This document shows, one piece after another, positions 26,570 through 34,360 of a DNA stretch of 64,000 bases. This stretch comes from Dorea formicigenerans (GTDB lineage Bacteria; Bacillota; Clostridia; Lachnospirales; Lachnospiraceae). The position numbers and the translations under genes were made by a program. Below the pieces are notes generated by a model. The model was not told the origin of the DNA, ran no database searches, and worked only from the letters and a program-made list of their open reading frames with translations. The DNA lies in assembly GCF_025150245.1 (NCBI RefSeq), contig NZ_CP102279.1:1981423-2045422 (forward strand), given 5' to 3'. Positions within the stretch are counted from its first letter, which is position 1, and every line of letters starts with the position of its first letter.

Positions 26570-27490
26570 CTACAATCCGTATAATTCAGGTTCCTTCTCC
26601 AACAGTTTCACTACATCTTCTTTTTCTGCCAGCCAATACTCAAATGCGCTGGCACTTCCAGTTGCAATTCCAAGTTCAAATGCTTTCTCGTAATCTCCGG
26701 TATTGAGATAACCGGTGACAAATCCTGCTACCATGGAATCTCCCGCTCCGACGGAATTAAGAACCTCTCCCTTCGGTGGTCTACCCTGGTAAACTTTTCC
26801 ATGTTCATCTAAAAGAATGGCTCCATCGCCTGCCATGGAAATCAATACATTTCTTGCACCCATTTCTTTTAATTTTCCTGCATATTCGATGATTTCTTCA
26901 TCTGTTTCAAGCTGAACCCCGAACATATCTCCCAACTCATGGTTGTTCGGCTTAATAAGAAATGGATGGTATTTCAGGACATTCATCAAGAGATCTTTTG
27001 TTGCGTCTACCACGATCCTGATCCCACGTCCATCAAGTCTTGCCATGATGCGTTCGTAAATGTCTTCCGGCAAGGTATTCGGAATACTTCCCGCAAGAAC
27101 AAGTACATCTCCTTTGGTCAGTGCATCCAGTTTTTCGTAAAGCTTTCCGATGGCCTCTTCACTGATCCTTGGTCCCTGACCGTTGATTTCCGTCTCTTCA
27201 CCGGCGTTGATTTTTACATTGATTCTGGTAAATCCGTTATCCAACTGGATAAAATCGGTATAACAGCCAAAATCGTCCAACATCTTCTCCAATGCCTCTC
27301 CGGTAAATCCTGATACAAATCCGAGTGCTTTACTCTTATGTCCCAGATTTGAAAGTACCACGGAAACATTATTCCCCTTACCTCCGGGGTAAATGTTTTC
27401 TCTCGTTGTCCGGTTGATTTTTCCAGGTTCCAATTTTTCCGCCCCGATGACATAATCCAGAGACGGGTTAAATGTCACTGTGTAAATCAT
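26570..27490 (-). CDS. fruK: 1-Phosphofructokinase
   Basis: A 306-residue PfkB-family sugar kinase: IYTVTFNPSLDYVI start, YPGGKGNNVSVVLSNLG at 34-50, and the ATP/catalytic motif NSVGAGDSMVAGF near 245-257 with the catalytic Asp. It phosphorylates fructose 1-phosphate to the 1,6-bisphosphate. Context between a DeoR regulator and a fructose permease makes fructose 1-phosphate more likely than tagatose 6-phosphate. ATG 27490 immediately abuts the fruR stop (TAG-ATG) with GGAGG upstream. Confidence 0.93.
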   Translation of the reverse strand: MIYTVTFNPSLDYVIGAEKLEPGKINRTTRENIYPGGKGNNVSVVLSNLGHKSKALGFVSGFTGEALEKMLDDFGCYTDFIQLDNGFTRINVKINAGEETEINGQGPRISEEAIGKLYEKLDALTKGDVLVLAGSIPNTLPEDIYERIMARLDGRGIRIVVDATKDLLMNVLKYHPFLIKPNNHELGDMFGVQLETDEEIIEYAGKLKEMGARNVLISMAGDGAILLDEHGKVYQGRPPKGEVLNSVGAGDSMVAGFVTGYLNTGDYEKAFELGIATGSASAFEYWLAEKEDVVKLLEKEPELYGL

Positions 27491-28237
27491 CTACTTAACC
27501 TCCACGATATTTTTATATTTTTTATAAGAAGAATCTTTAAGCTCTGTTGTAAGAATCTCAGATTCTTTCATATCAGAAAATGTAATTGATGTTACCTGAC
27601 CGATTTTGCTTGAATCTGCCAGTACAAAGCACTGTGCACACCGCTCCATCGCTTTTTTCTTGACCAGCGCTTCCTCACTGTCTGGTGTGGTAAGCCCCCT
27701 CTGTGGGTGAACTCCATTCGTTCCAAAAAATCCTTTTGTGAAATTGTACCGGTTCAGACTCTCCAATGCTTCCGCACCGACGATTGCCTCCGTCACACCT
27801 TTTAATTTTCCACCGATCAAAAGAACTTCATACCCCTTTTTCAAAAGCTTCTGCGCATGCCCGATCGCATTCGTCACAAAAACAGCTGACTCTTCATTCA
27901 ATTCGTCAATCAGAAGATCTACACTACTTCCAGCGTCCAGATATACAAAATCATCTGCCTCTATCAGTTCAGCTGCATATGCTGCGATTTTATGTTTTTC
28001 TTCTGTATTCCGGTCTCGTCTGACCGACAATTCTTCATCTCTTGTCCTCACGGAAGTGCCAACAGTTGTCGCTCCACCGTGAACCTTGATAAGAGTTCCA
28101 CGCTTGTGAAGTTCTGTCAGATCTCTCCGCACCGTAGATTCTGACGTATTCAAAAGATCTGTCAGCTCTTGTACTGTCACAGTACCATGGCTTTCCACAT
28201 ATTTCTGAATTTCCCGGAATCTTTCTTCCGCCAGCAT
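27491..28237 (-). CDS. fruR: DeoR-family regulator of the fructose operon
   Basis: A 248-residue DeoR regulator: N-terminal winged helix (ERFREIQKYVESHGTVTVQELTDLL, STVRRDLTELHKRG) and a C-terminal sugar-phosphate-sensing domain with DAGSSVDLL and FFGTNGVHPQRGLTTPD. The ATG at 28237 follows AGGTGA; the preceding TTG is not needed. It is autoregulatory by position: its promoter region carries three near-identical 15-mers. Fructose 1-phosphate is the expected inducer from family knowledge. Confidence 0.9.
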   Translation of the reverse strand: MLAEERFREIQKYVESHGTVTVQELTDLLNTSESTVRRDLTELHKRGTLIKVHGGATTVGTSVRTRDEELSVRRDRNTEEKHKIAAYAAELIEADDFVYLDAGSSVDLLIDELNEESAVFVTNAIGHAQKLLKKGYEVLLIGGKLKGVTEAIVGAEALESLNRYNFTKGFFGTNGVHPQRGLTTPDSEEALVKKKAMERCAQCFVLADSSKIGQVTSITFSDMKESEILTTELKDSSYKKYKNIVEVK

Positions 28238-28250
28238 CAAATCACCTCTC

Positions 28251-28328
28251 AGTCATTTTCAATCAACTTCGTTCATCTTTAATCACATAATATAATCATT
28301 TTCGGTCAGAGTCAATCATTTTCAGTCA
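28251..28328 (-). promoter_or_regulatory. fru promoter with three direct 15-bp operators
   Basis: Promoter TTGACT (28315-28310), 17-base spacer, TATTAT (28292-28287) on the minus strand. Direct repeats of ArTCATTTTCrrTCA lie at 28251-28265, 28294-28308 and 28314-28328. Two of them flank or overlap the -35, the third overlaps the leader, as expected for FruR binding. Confidence 0.75.
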
Positions 28329-28444
28329 AAATAATAGCCAAAAAATCATGTAGATTTTTTTGCAGATTGCACAATTAGGGATTAGTAGGATTGTCATAAT
28401 ATACCCGCTCTCTGCCTTACATTCCATAGCGGTTTATGATGATA

Positions 28445-28588
28445 ACGCAAAATTCCTGCAGTGATGTGACTGACACACGACGGAAGTGAGCCGCTTATCA
28501 TCGTGGAAGCCTATGCTGAACACGATGATAGTTTTTGTGGCTCACTGTAGTGTTCCGTGTGTGGAACATCAATGCAGGAATTTTGCGT
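28445..28588. repeat. 144-bp long imperfect inverted repeat (MITE-like or structured RNA)
   Basis: Almost the whole segment folds on itself. Outer arms ACGCAAAATTCCTGCA (28445-28460) and its perfect complement (28573-28588) continue inwards through TGATGT, ACACACG, GTGAGCC and TATCATCGTG to their counterparts, closing on a 15-base loop near 28506-28520. It lies between the end of the second ptsI gene and the fru promoter. There is no open frame. It could be a non-autonomous transposon, a palindromic-unit cluster or an unusually long terminator. Confidence 0.65.
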
Positions 28589-28606
28589 ATATTATTATAA
28601 ATCTAA

Positions 28607-30232
28607 CTACTGTATCTCTCGGATCTTCTTTCTAAGTCCAAGTACCTGGTGTGGCGCTACGGACAGTTCGTCAATTCCAATCTGTACGAAGAATTCTGTC
28701 ATGCTCAGATCTGCTGCCAAATCTCCACAGATGCTGATTCTTTTTCCTTCCAGATGTACATTGTTGGCTACGATTCGGATCATCTTCATCAAAGCCGGGT
28801 GGTATGGGTTATAATACTTGTCCAGTTTTGGATTTTCACGATCCATGCCAAGTGTAAGCTGCAACAGATCATTCGTTCCGATACTGAAGAAATCTACTTC
28901 TCTTGCCAGTTCTCCACTGATCATGACTGCTGCCGGAGTCTCGATCATGACTCCAATTTCAATATTCTCATTATAAGCAGTCTTTTCATCTTTCAATTGC
29001 TTCTTTGCCTTTTCAAGCAGGGCTTTTGCCGCTGCCACTTCCTCCATGGATGTAACCATCGGAAACATAATAGATACATTTCCAAGTGCAGAAGCTCTGA
29101 GAATCGCGCGAAACTGTGGAAGGAACAATTCTTCTTTTTCCATCATAATACGTATTCCACGCAACCCAATCGCCGGATTTGCCTGTTCTCCAAGATCTAC
29201 ACTTTCTACCATCTTGTCACCGCCAAAATCTGCGATTCGGACAACAACACGGTTGGCTCCCATAGACTCTGCTGCCAGTTTATAAACTTGAAAGAGCTGC
29301 TCTTCGGAAGGCAGTTTGCTTCCCATTTCCATATACAGAAATTCGCTCCGGAATAATCCAATTCCACCGGCATCACTTCTTAAAACATTTTCAATATCTT
29401 CTCTTGTGCCTACATTGGCACAGATATCAATTCTCTGACCACTCTGGGTAATGTTCTCCTTACCTTTCAGACGTTCCAGATTCCTGACATGTCTCAGATT
29501 CGCATCCTTGCGTTCCCGCATCTTCGTTAGAGTTGCATAGTCAGGCTCAATATAAATCTTTCCTTCATAACCATCTATAATAATTGTCTTTCCGTCATAT
29601 TCTTCTTTCAGAGATTCTCCAAGACCGATGACCGCCGGAATTCCTTTCGTTCTGGCCAGAACGGCAGTATGTGAATTAATTGTTCCGTACATAGTCACAA
29701 ACCCCAGTACCTTTGCCTTATCGAACTGAAGCGCTTCACTTGGATATATATCTCTCGCAGCCATGACAAACGGCTCATCTGTCAGCATACGATCCTTCCA
29801 GCTTCGGGACAAGATGCGGATCACACGAATTGCCACGTCTCTGACATCTTCTTCTTTTCCCTGAATTGGATTATTCTGCTGATGACTACTGATACGGATC
29901 AACTGTTCTACAGATGTCTGAACAATATACTCTGCATTGAGTTTTTCTTCCAGGATCCGCTTCATGATAAAATCTGTATATTCCTGATTCTCCAGGAGTT
30001 CCTTTTGCATCTCAAAGATTGCTGCATTTGCCTCACCGACTTCGCGCACAGAAAGATCATAGACAAGTTCCAATTCAGCAATTGCTTTTTCTCTTGCTTT
30101 CTTATAGCGCTGAATCTCCTTCTCTACATCTTTTACATAGATTCTTTTAATCTCTTTGATATCTCTTTTATAAAATGTTAATTTCCCGATTGCAATGCCT
30201 TCGGATATCTTTTTTCCTGTCAGTGTAATCAT
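28607..30232 (-). CDS. Second PTS enzyme I paralogue
   Basis: A 541-residue enzyme I of the same length as PtsI at 22570, about half identical by eye. Phospho-histidine 188 in YGTINSHTAVLART, FRSEFLYME, GVMIETPAA and the ISICGDLAAD cysteine are all kept, so it looks catalytically complete. One difference is VRIADFGGDK in place of RTLDIGADK. No HPr gene adjoins it. It might serve a different HPr-like partner or different conditions. ATG 30232 has only a weak purine-rich upstream site. Confidence 0.9.
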   Translation of the reverse strand: MITLTGKKISEGIAIGKLTFYKRDIKEIKRIYVKDVEKEIQRYKKAREKAIAELELVYDLSVREVGEANAAIFEMQKELLENQEYTDFIMKRILEEKLNAEYIVQTSVEQLIRISSHQQNNPIQGKEEDVRDVAIRVIRILSRSWKDRMLTDEPFVMAARDIYPSEALQFDKAKVLGFVTMYGTINSHTAVLARTKGIPAVIGLGESLKEEYDGKTIIIDGYEGKIYIEPDYATLTKMRERKDANLRHVRNLERLKGKENITQSGQRIDICANVGTREDIENVLRSDAGGIGLFRSEFLYMEMGSKLPSEEQLFQVYKLAAESMGANRVVVRIADFGGDKMVESVDLGEQANPAIGLRGIRIMMEKEELFLPQFRAILRASALGNVSIMFPMVTSMEEVAAAKALLEKAKKQLKDEKTAYNENIEIGVMIETPAAVMISGELAREVDFFSIGTNDLLQLTLGMDRENPKLDKYYNPYHPALMKMIRIVANNVHLEGKRISICGDLAADLSMTEFFVQIGIDELSVAPHQVLGLRKKIREIQ

Positions 30233-30402
30233 TCTTCTACAAAACCCCTGCTCATTATTATAAAGTAAAAATCATTTTAATACTCTATTCTACTTTACAC
30301 GTCCGTGAACCATTCGTCAAGCAAATGGTTTCCGTATCTGACGAATTCCTTACATTTTTATGTTCTTTTTTGGTAAAAACATTACAAATATTCCATATTT
30401 TA

Positions 30403-30431
30403 TTGACTTTTTTATTGATACATGCTAATGT
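30403..30431 (+). promoter_or_regulatory. Promoter of the cold-shock gene
   Basis: TTGACT (30403-30408), 17-base spacer, TAATGT (30426-30431) with an extended TGC in front. The leader to the ATG is about 40 bases. Confidence 0.65.
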
Positions 30432-30477
30432 GATAAAGCATTCTTAGTTATTTTTAATTTTTAGGGAGGTACTATCA

Positions 30478-30675
30478 ATGAAAGGTACAGTTAAATGGTT
30501 TAACAACCAAAAAGGTTACGGTTTTATTTCTGATGAGTCCGGAAACGATGTTTTCGTACACTACTCAGGACTGAACATGGAAGGATTCAAGTCTCTTGAG
30601 GAAGGACAGGAAGTAGAATTCGACGTTACTGAGGGAGCTAAAGGACCTCAGGCTGTTAACGTAACTAAGCTTTAA
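30478..30675 (+). CDS. cspA: Cold-shock protein
   Basis: A 65-residue single cold-shock domain: [18 protein letters not shown] holds the RNP1-type motif KGYGFI, followed by DVFVHYSGL (RNP2). It binds single-stranded RNA and DNA and acts as an RNA chaperone. GGGAGG precedes the ATG. Monocistronic, with its own promoter and a strong terminator 125 bases downstream. The leader is short compared with E. coli cspA. Confidence 0.96.
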   Translation: MKGTVKWFNNQKGYGFISDESGNDVFVHYSGLNMEGFKSLEEGQEVEFDVTEGAKGPQAVNVTKL

Positions 30676-30800
30676 TCATGAATGATTTAATCATATTTTA
30701 GATGATGTACCTTTTATAATATATAAAAAGCAACTTTTATAGCATTTTGATATTTAAAAGACATACACATGAAATGAGATTAAGACAGCAATGACGAGAA

Positions 30801-30830
30801 AAATACCAGGCCTTAGGCCTGGTATTTTTA
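30801..30830 (+). terminator. Terminator of cold-shock gene
   Basis: Thirteen-bp stem AAAATACCAGGCC / GGCCTGGTATTTT around a 3-4-base loop, ending in T5. Symmetric enough to work in both directions for the convergent AEC gene. Confidence 0.88.
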
Positions 30831-30881
30831 TTAAACCATAAAACATATATCTAAAAAATCTGGTATATATGTCTGTCCTAC

Positions 30882-31799
30882 CTATACAGCAATATGAAAT
30901 ACGATTTCAGATACAATTGGCATCGTTACAACGGACAAGATTGTAGTCAGCGCCACGCCTTTTGCTGCCAGTTCATAATCCCCTCCATACTGCTGAGACA
31001 GCATTGCACACATGCTCGCTGCCGGTGTTGCCATCATGACCAGAAATACTTCGCAGATCAACCGATTATCTATTACCTGACATACAAGAAGCATTGCAGC
31101 AACAGGGACAGCCAGTAATTTAATTAATGCAAATTTCAACAGTTTTACATCTGTGAACAAATCTTTCAATTCCATTGCAGCGATAGAAATACCAATCACC
31201 AGCATACTAAGCGGACCTGTCAGATTACTGAGTCCTGCTGAGAGAGAACAGATCATTTTCGGAACCGGGATCTGCATAAAAAACAAAACAATCGAAATAA
31301 TCCCACTTATGGTTCCTATATTTATAATTCTTTTCCAATTTCCCTTTTCACCACCCCCACAGAGCGTCTGGATTCCCCATGTATAGCAGAGAATATTGAA
31401 CATGATAGAAAACGGAACTGCATAGATCAGTGCTCCATTTCCATATGCTGCAGCAATCACCGGAAAGCCCATAAATCCAATATTATTAAAGGTAGTCATC
31501 ATTTTATATACACCAATGTCTGACTTTTGTACACCAATCAGTCTTGGCAGGATCTGCGCAAGAATTAAAAAAAACGCATAAAAACATATTGCAAGCAATA
31601 CAGTTACATAAAAATCTTTTTTCGCGATCTGTTCCTCATTGTTCACCACTGCTGATATTGCCAACATTGGATTCGCAACATTTACTACAAGCCAGGATAA
31701 TTTCTTTCCAAATTCCTGATCAAAATATTCCTTTTTACATGCTACATACCCAATCATCATATAGACGAACAAAATCCCCATCTGCTGTAATAATACCAT
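30882..31799 (-). CDS. AEC-family (auxin efflux carrier-like) transporter
   Basis: A 305-residue protein with about ten membrane helices in two halves. IGYVACKKEYFDQEFGKKLSWLVVNVANPM at the start and the C-terminal MMATPAASMCAMLSQQYGGDYELAA with GVALTTILSVVTMPI are the Mem_trans/AEC signature. Bacterial members export or exchange small organic acids such as malate or malonate; the substrate cannot be read here. ATG 31799 follows AAAGGAATG. It is monocistronic, separated from the aromatic-acid operon by a terminator. Confidence 0.87.
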   Translation of the reverse strand: MVLLQQMGILFVYMMIGYVACKKEYFDQEFGKKLSWLVVNVANPMLAISAVVNNEEQIAKKDFYVTVLLAICFYAFFLILAQILPRLIGVQKSDIGVYKMMTTFNNIGFMGFPVIAAAYGNGALIYAVPFSIMFNILCYTWGIQTLCGGGEKGNWKRIINIGTISGIISIVLFFMQIPVPKMICSLSAGLSNLTGPLSMLVIGISIAAMELKDLFTDVKLLKFALIKLLAVPVAAMLLVCQVIDNRLICEVFLVMMATPAASMCAMLSQQYGGDYELAAKGVALTTILSVVTMPIVSEIVFHIAV

Positions 31800-31860
31800 C
31801 TTTCATTCCTTTCTATTTTCCTCGTCCTCTTTTCAAATCTAAGATCTATTATATCATGAG

Positions 31861-31895
31861 AAAAAAACACCTCTGCACTTTTTACGATGCAGAGG
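31861..31895 (-). terminator. Terminator of the ior-paaK-ACT operon
   Basis: Stem CCTCTGCA / TGCAGAGG with a 10-base loop, followed on the minus strand by TG and seven T. It lies 70 bases after the ACT-domain gene. Confidence 0.82.
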
Positions 31896-31966
31896 CGTCA
31901 CTTAAAAGGCTCCTTTGAACCTTAGACCGCATGCTTAATACTTAAAAGCATCCACGAACATATACA

Positions 31967-32410
31967 TTAGCGATTTGCCTGGTATGCCTCATCGGCTGTG
32001 TATACGTCAAATCCGCTTCCTTTTAAGATATCAATCACTCTCGCAGGATCATCACTCTTTAAAACGGCTGCAGCGTCTGCACCATTTGCAAATGCGTACA
32101 TATATTCCACGTTGATCTCACCTTCCACGATCTGATGCATCGCTTTGCTCAGTGAACCGGTCGCATGAGGTACGCGAAGAGCCACGACATCTGTCAGCAT
32201 AGCTGTGATCCCAGCGTCCTTAAGTGCAGCTTTTCCCTTGTGTGGGTCTGATACGATCATACGGAGCATTCCATAATCAGAAGTATCTGCCAGGCTTAAT
32301 GCCACGATATTTACATCATTTTCAGCCAGTATCTTAAGCACAGTGTCCAAACGTCCCTCTCTGTTTTCCAAAAATACAGATAACTGCTGAATTGTATTAC
32401 TGATTCCCAT
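31967..32410 (-). CDS. ACT-domain protein (tandem ACT)
   Basis: A 147-residue protein with two ACT-like repeats (QLSVFLENREGRLDTVLKILAENDVNIVALSL and HQIVEGEINVEYMYAF-type strands). ACT domains bind amino acids and gate metabolic enzymes. The gene follows paaK by 16 bases; this pairing with phenylacetate-CoA ligase and indolepyruvate oxidoreductase is common in amino-acid-fermenting anaerobes and archaea, so it may sense aromatic amino acids. The ATG at 32410 follows AGGAGG; an earlier in-frame ATG (32470) would overlap paaK. Confidence 0.85.
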   Translation of the reverse strand: MGISNTIQQLSVFLENREGRLDTVLKILAENDVNIVALSLADTSDYGMLRMIVSDPHKGKAALKDAGITAMLTDVVALRVPHATGSLSKAMHQIVEGEINVEYMYAFANGADAAAVLKSDDPARVIDILKGSGFDVYTADEAYQANR

Positions 32411-32426
32411 AATCCAATCCTCCTTC

Positions 32427-33758
32427 CTACATGTCACGATTGTCGATGACACGTTTTGCTTTACCTTCACTTCTTTGAATTGTTTTAGGCTCTACCAGTT
32501 TTACATTAACTGCTACACCAAGTGCCTGCTTCAAAGTTGCTGCTACACGGTTACGAAGTCCGTCCAGCTTACGGATCTCATCTGAGAAGTACTTCTCATC
32601 AACCTCTACCTCTACAGTCAATACGTCCAGATTGTTCTCACGGTCAACGATCATCATATAGTGTGGTGCAACTCCGCCACCCATTGACAGAAGTGCAGTC
32701 TCGACCTGAGTTGGGAATACATTCACACCACGGATGACTTTCATATCATCAGTACGTCCTGTAAATTTATGGATTCTCGGAAGTGTTCTTCCACACTCAC
32801 ATTTTGAATGATCAATACTTGTCAGGTCTTTTGTTCTGTAACGCAAAAGCGGCATACCTTCTTTTACAAGCGTTGTAAATACAAGCTCACCCGTCTCTCC
32901 ATCTTTACATGGTGTATGATCTGTAGGATTTAAGACTTCCGGATAGAAATAATCCTCTTGCACATGCATACCTTTGTGATGAATGCAGTCAAGTGCAACA
33001 CCCGGTCCTGTAATCTCACAAAGTCCATAAATATCAAAACTGTTGACATTAAGAAGTTCCTCAATCTTACGGCGCATCTCATCTGTCCAAGGCTCTGCTC
33101 CATTGATACCAACCTTTAACTGCAGACGATCAACCACTCCTGCCTCTTTTGCAGCCTCACCAAGATAAAGGGCATAAGATGGCGTACATGCAAATGCTGT
33201 GGCTCCAAAATCTTCCATACACATGAGCTGTCTCTTTGTATTACCTGCAGACATCGGGATTGCCATTGCGCCAAGCTTTCTGGCTCCGAAGTCAAGCCCG
33301 AGTCCACCTGTGAAAAGTCCATATCCGTAACAGATATGGATACGGTCTGCTGCATTAAGTCCTGCCATTGTAAGTCCTCTGGCAACACACTCTCCCCATA
33401 CATCTACATCTTTTTCTGTATAAGAGGCCAGTGTCAGTTTCCCGGTCGTTCCTGATGTTCCCTGTACACGGACGATTTTCTCCTGCGGAACTGCCAGAAG
33501 TCCGAATGGATAATTGGCTCTTAAGTCTTCTTTTGTTGTAAATGGAAGCTTACCGATATCTTCGATTCCTTTGATATCTCCCGGCTCCACTCCCATATCA
33601 TCCATTTTCTTGCGGTAAAATGCTACATTTTCATAAACATTCTTTACCTGGCGTACCAGACGCTCACTCTGAAGGGCAGTCATCTCATCGCGGCTCATAC
33701 ACTCAATCTTCGGGTCACGGATCTGTTCCTGCCAATCTTCCAATGCTACTCTTGCCAT
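32427..33758 (-). CDS. paaK: Phenylacetate-CoA ligase
   Basis: A 443-residue adenylate-forming ligase of the PaaK type: the P-loop variant VQGTSGTTGKLTLASYTEKD near 119-138, YGYGLFTGGLGLDFG, DIYGLCEITGPGV, LRYRTKDLTSID and the C-terminal VIRGVNVFPTQVE. It couples an aryl acid to CoA, or runs in reverse to give ATP from arylacetyl-CoA made by IorAB. Start ATG 33758 follows GAGAGG. Third gene of iorA-iorB-paaK-ACT. Confidence 0.93.
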   Translation of the reverse strand: MARVALEDWQEQIRDPKIECMSRDEMTALQSERLVRQVKNVYENVAFYRKKMDDMGVEPGDIKGIEDIGKLPFTTKEDLRANYPFGLLAVPQEKIVRVQGTSGTTGKLTLASYTEKDVDVWGECVARGLTMAGLNAADRIHICYGYGLFTGGLGLDFGARKLGAMAIPMSAGNTKRQLMCMEDFGATAFACTPSYALYLGEAAKEAGVVDRLQLKVGINGAEPWTDEMRRKIEELLNVNSFDIYGLCEITGPGVALDCIHHKGMHVQEDYFYPEVLNPTDHTPCKDGETGELVFTTLVKEGMPLLRYRTKDLTSIDHSKCECGRTLPRIHKFTGRTDDMKVIRGVNVFPTQVETALLSMGGGVAPHYMMIVDRENNLDVLTVEVEVDEKYFSDEIRKLDGLRNRVAATLKQALGVAVNVKLVEPKTIQRSEGKAKRVIDNRDM

Positions 33759-33790
33759 TGCTTTCTTGCCTCTCTTTTCTGATAGTATTA

Positions 33791-34360
33791 TTATAATTGA
33801 TATCCTACATCAAATGCTTTTTTATTGATGTCGATCGTCTTTGGAGGTACTGTTTTTTCAATTACTTCATACCACTGCTCTTTTGTAAAATCCATATGCT
33901 GTGCTGCGATTCCAAGCACGATTAAGTTAAATACCCTGGAATTTCCAAGCTTTTTCGCTTCTTCCGTTGCATTTACCGTATAGACTTTGTGATCTTTTTT
34001 CAGATTCTCCAAAATATTCTCCGGATATTCAGCCGCTCCGATCACAACCGGCATCGGGTCGATTCTCCAATCATTGACGATCAATGCACCGTCTTTTTTG
34101 AGAAAATGTGCATATCTTAAGGCTTCCAGCTTCTCAAATGCGATGATAACGTCTGCCTGTCCTTCCTCTACGATTGGCTCTGCTACCTTTTCACCGTAAC
34201 GCACATATGTAACAACGCTTCCACCTCTCTGAGCCATTCCGTGCACCTCAGAAAGCTTAACATCATATCCTCCAGCAAGTGCCAGTCCTCCGAGAATACG
34301 GCTTGTAAGGAGTGTTCCCTGGCCGCCGACACCTACGATCATAATATTCTTAGTAGCCAT
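33791..34360 (-). CDS. iorB: Indolepyruvate:ferredoxin oxidoreductase, beta subunit
   Basis: A 189-residue gamma-type POR domain protein: IMIVGVGGQGTLLTSRILGG start, VHGMAQRGGSVVTYVRYG, and a C-terminal ETVPPKTIDINKKAFDVGY. It partners IorA in oxidative decarboxylation of aryl 2-oxoacids to aryl-CoA with reduction of ferredoxin. Its ATG overlaps the iorA stop by one base (TAATG), so translation is coupled. Length is normal. Confidence 0.94.
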   Translation of the reverse strand: MATKNIMIVGVGGQGTLLTSRILGGLALAGGYDVKLSEVHGMAQRGGSVVTYVRYGEKVAEPIVEEGQADVIIAFEKLEALRYAHFLKKDGALIVNDWRIDPMPVVIGAAEYPENILENLKKDHKVYTVNATEEAKKLGNSRVFNLIVLGIAAQHMDFTKEQWYEVIEKTVPPKTIDINKKAFDVGYQL

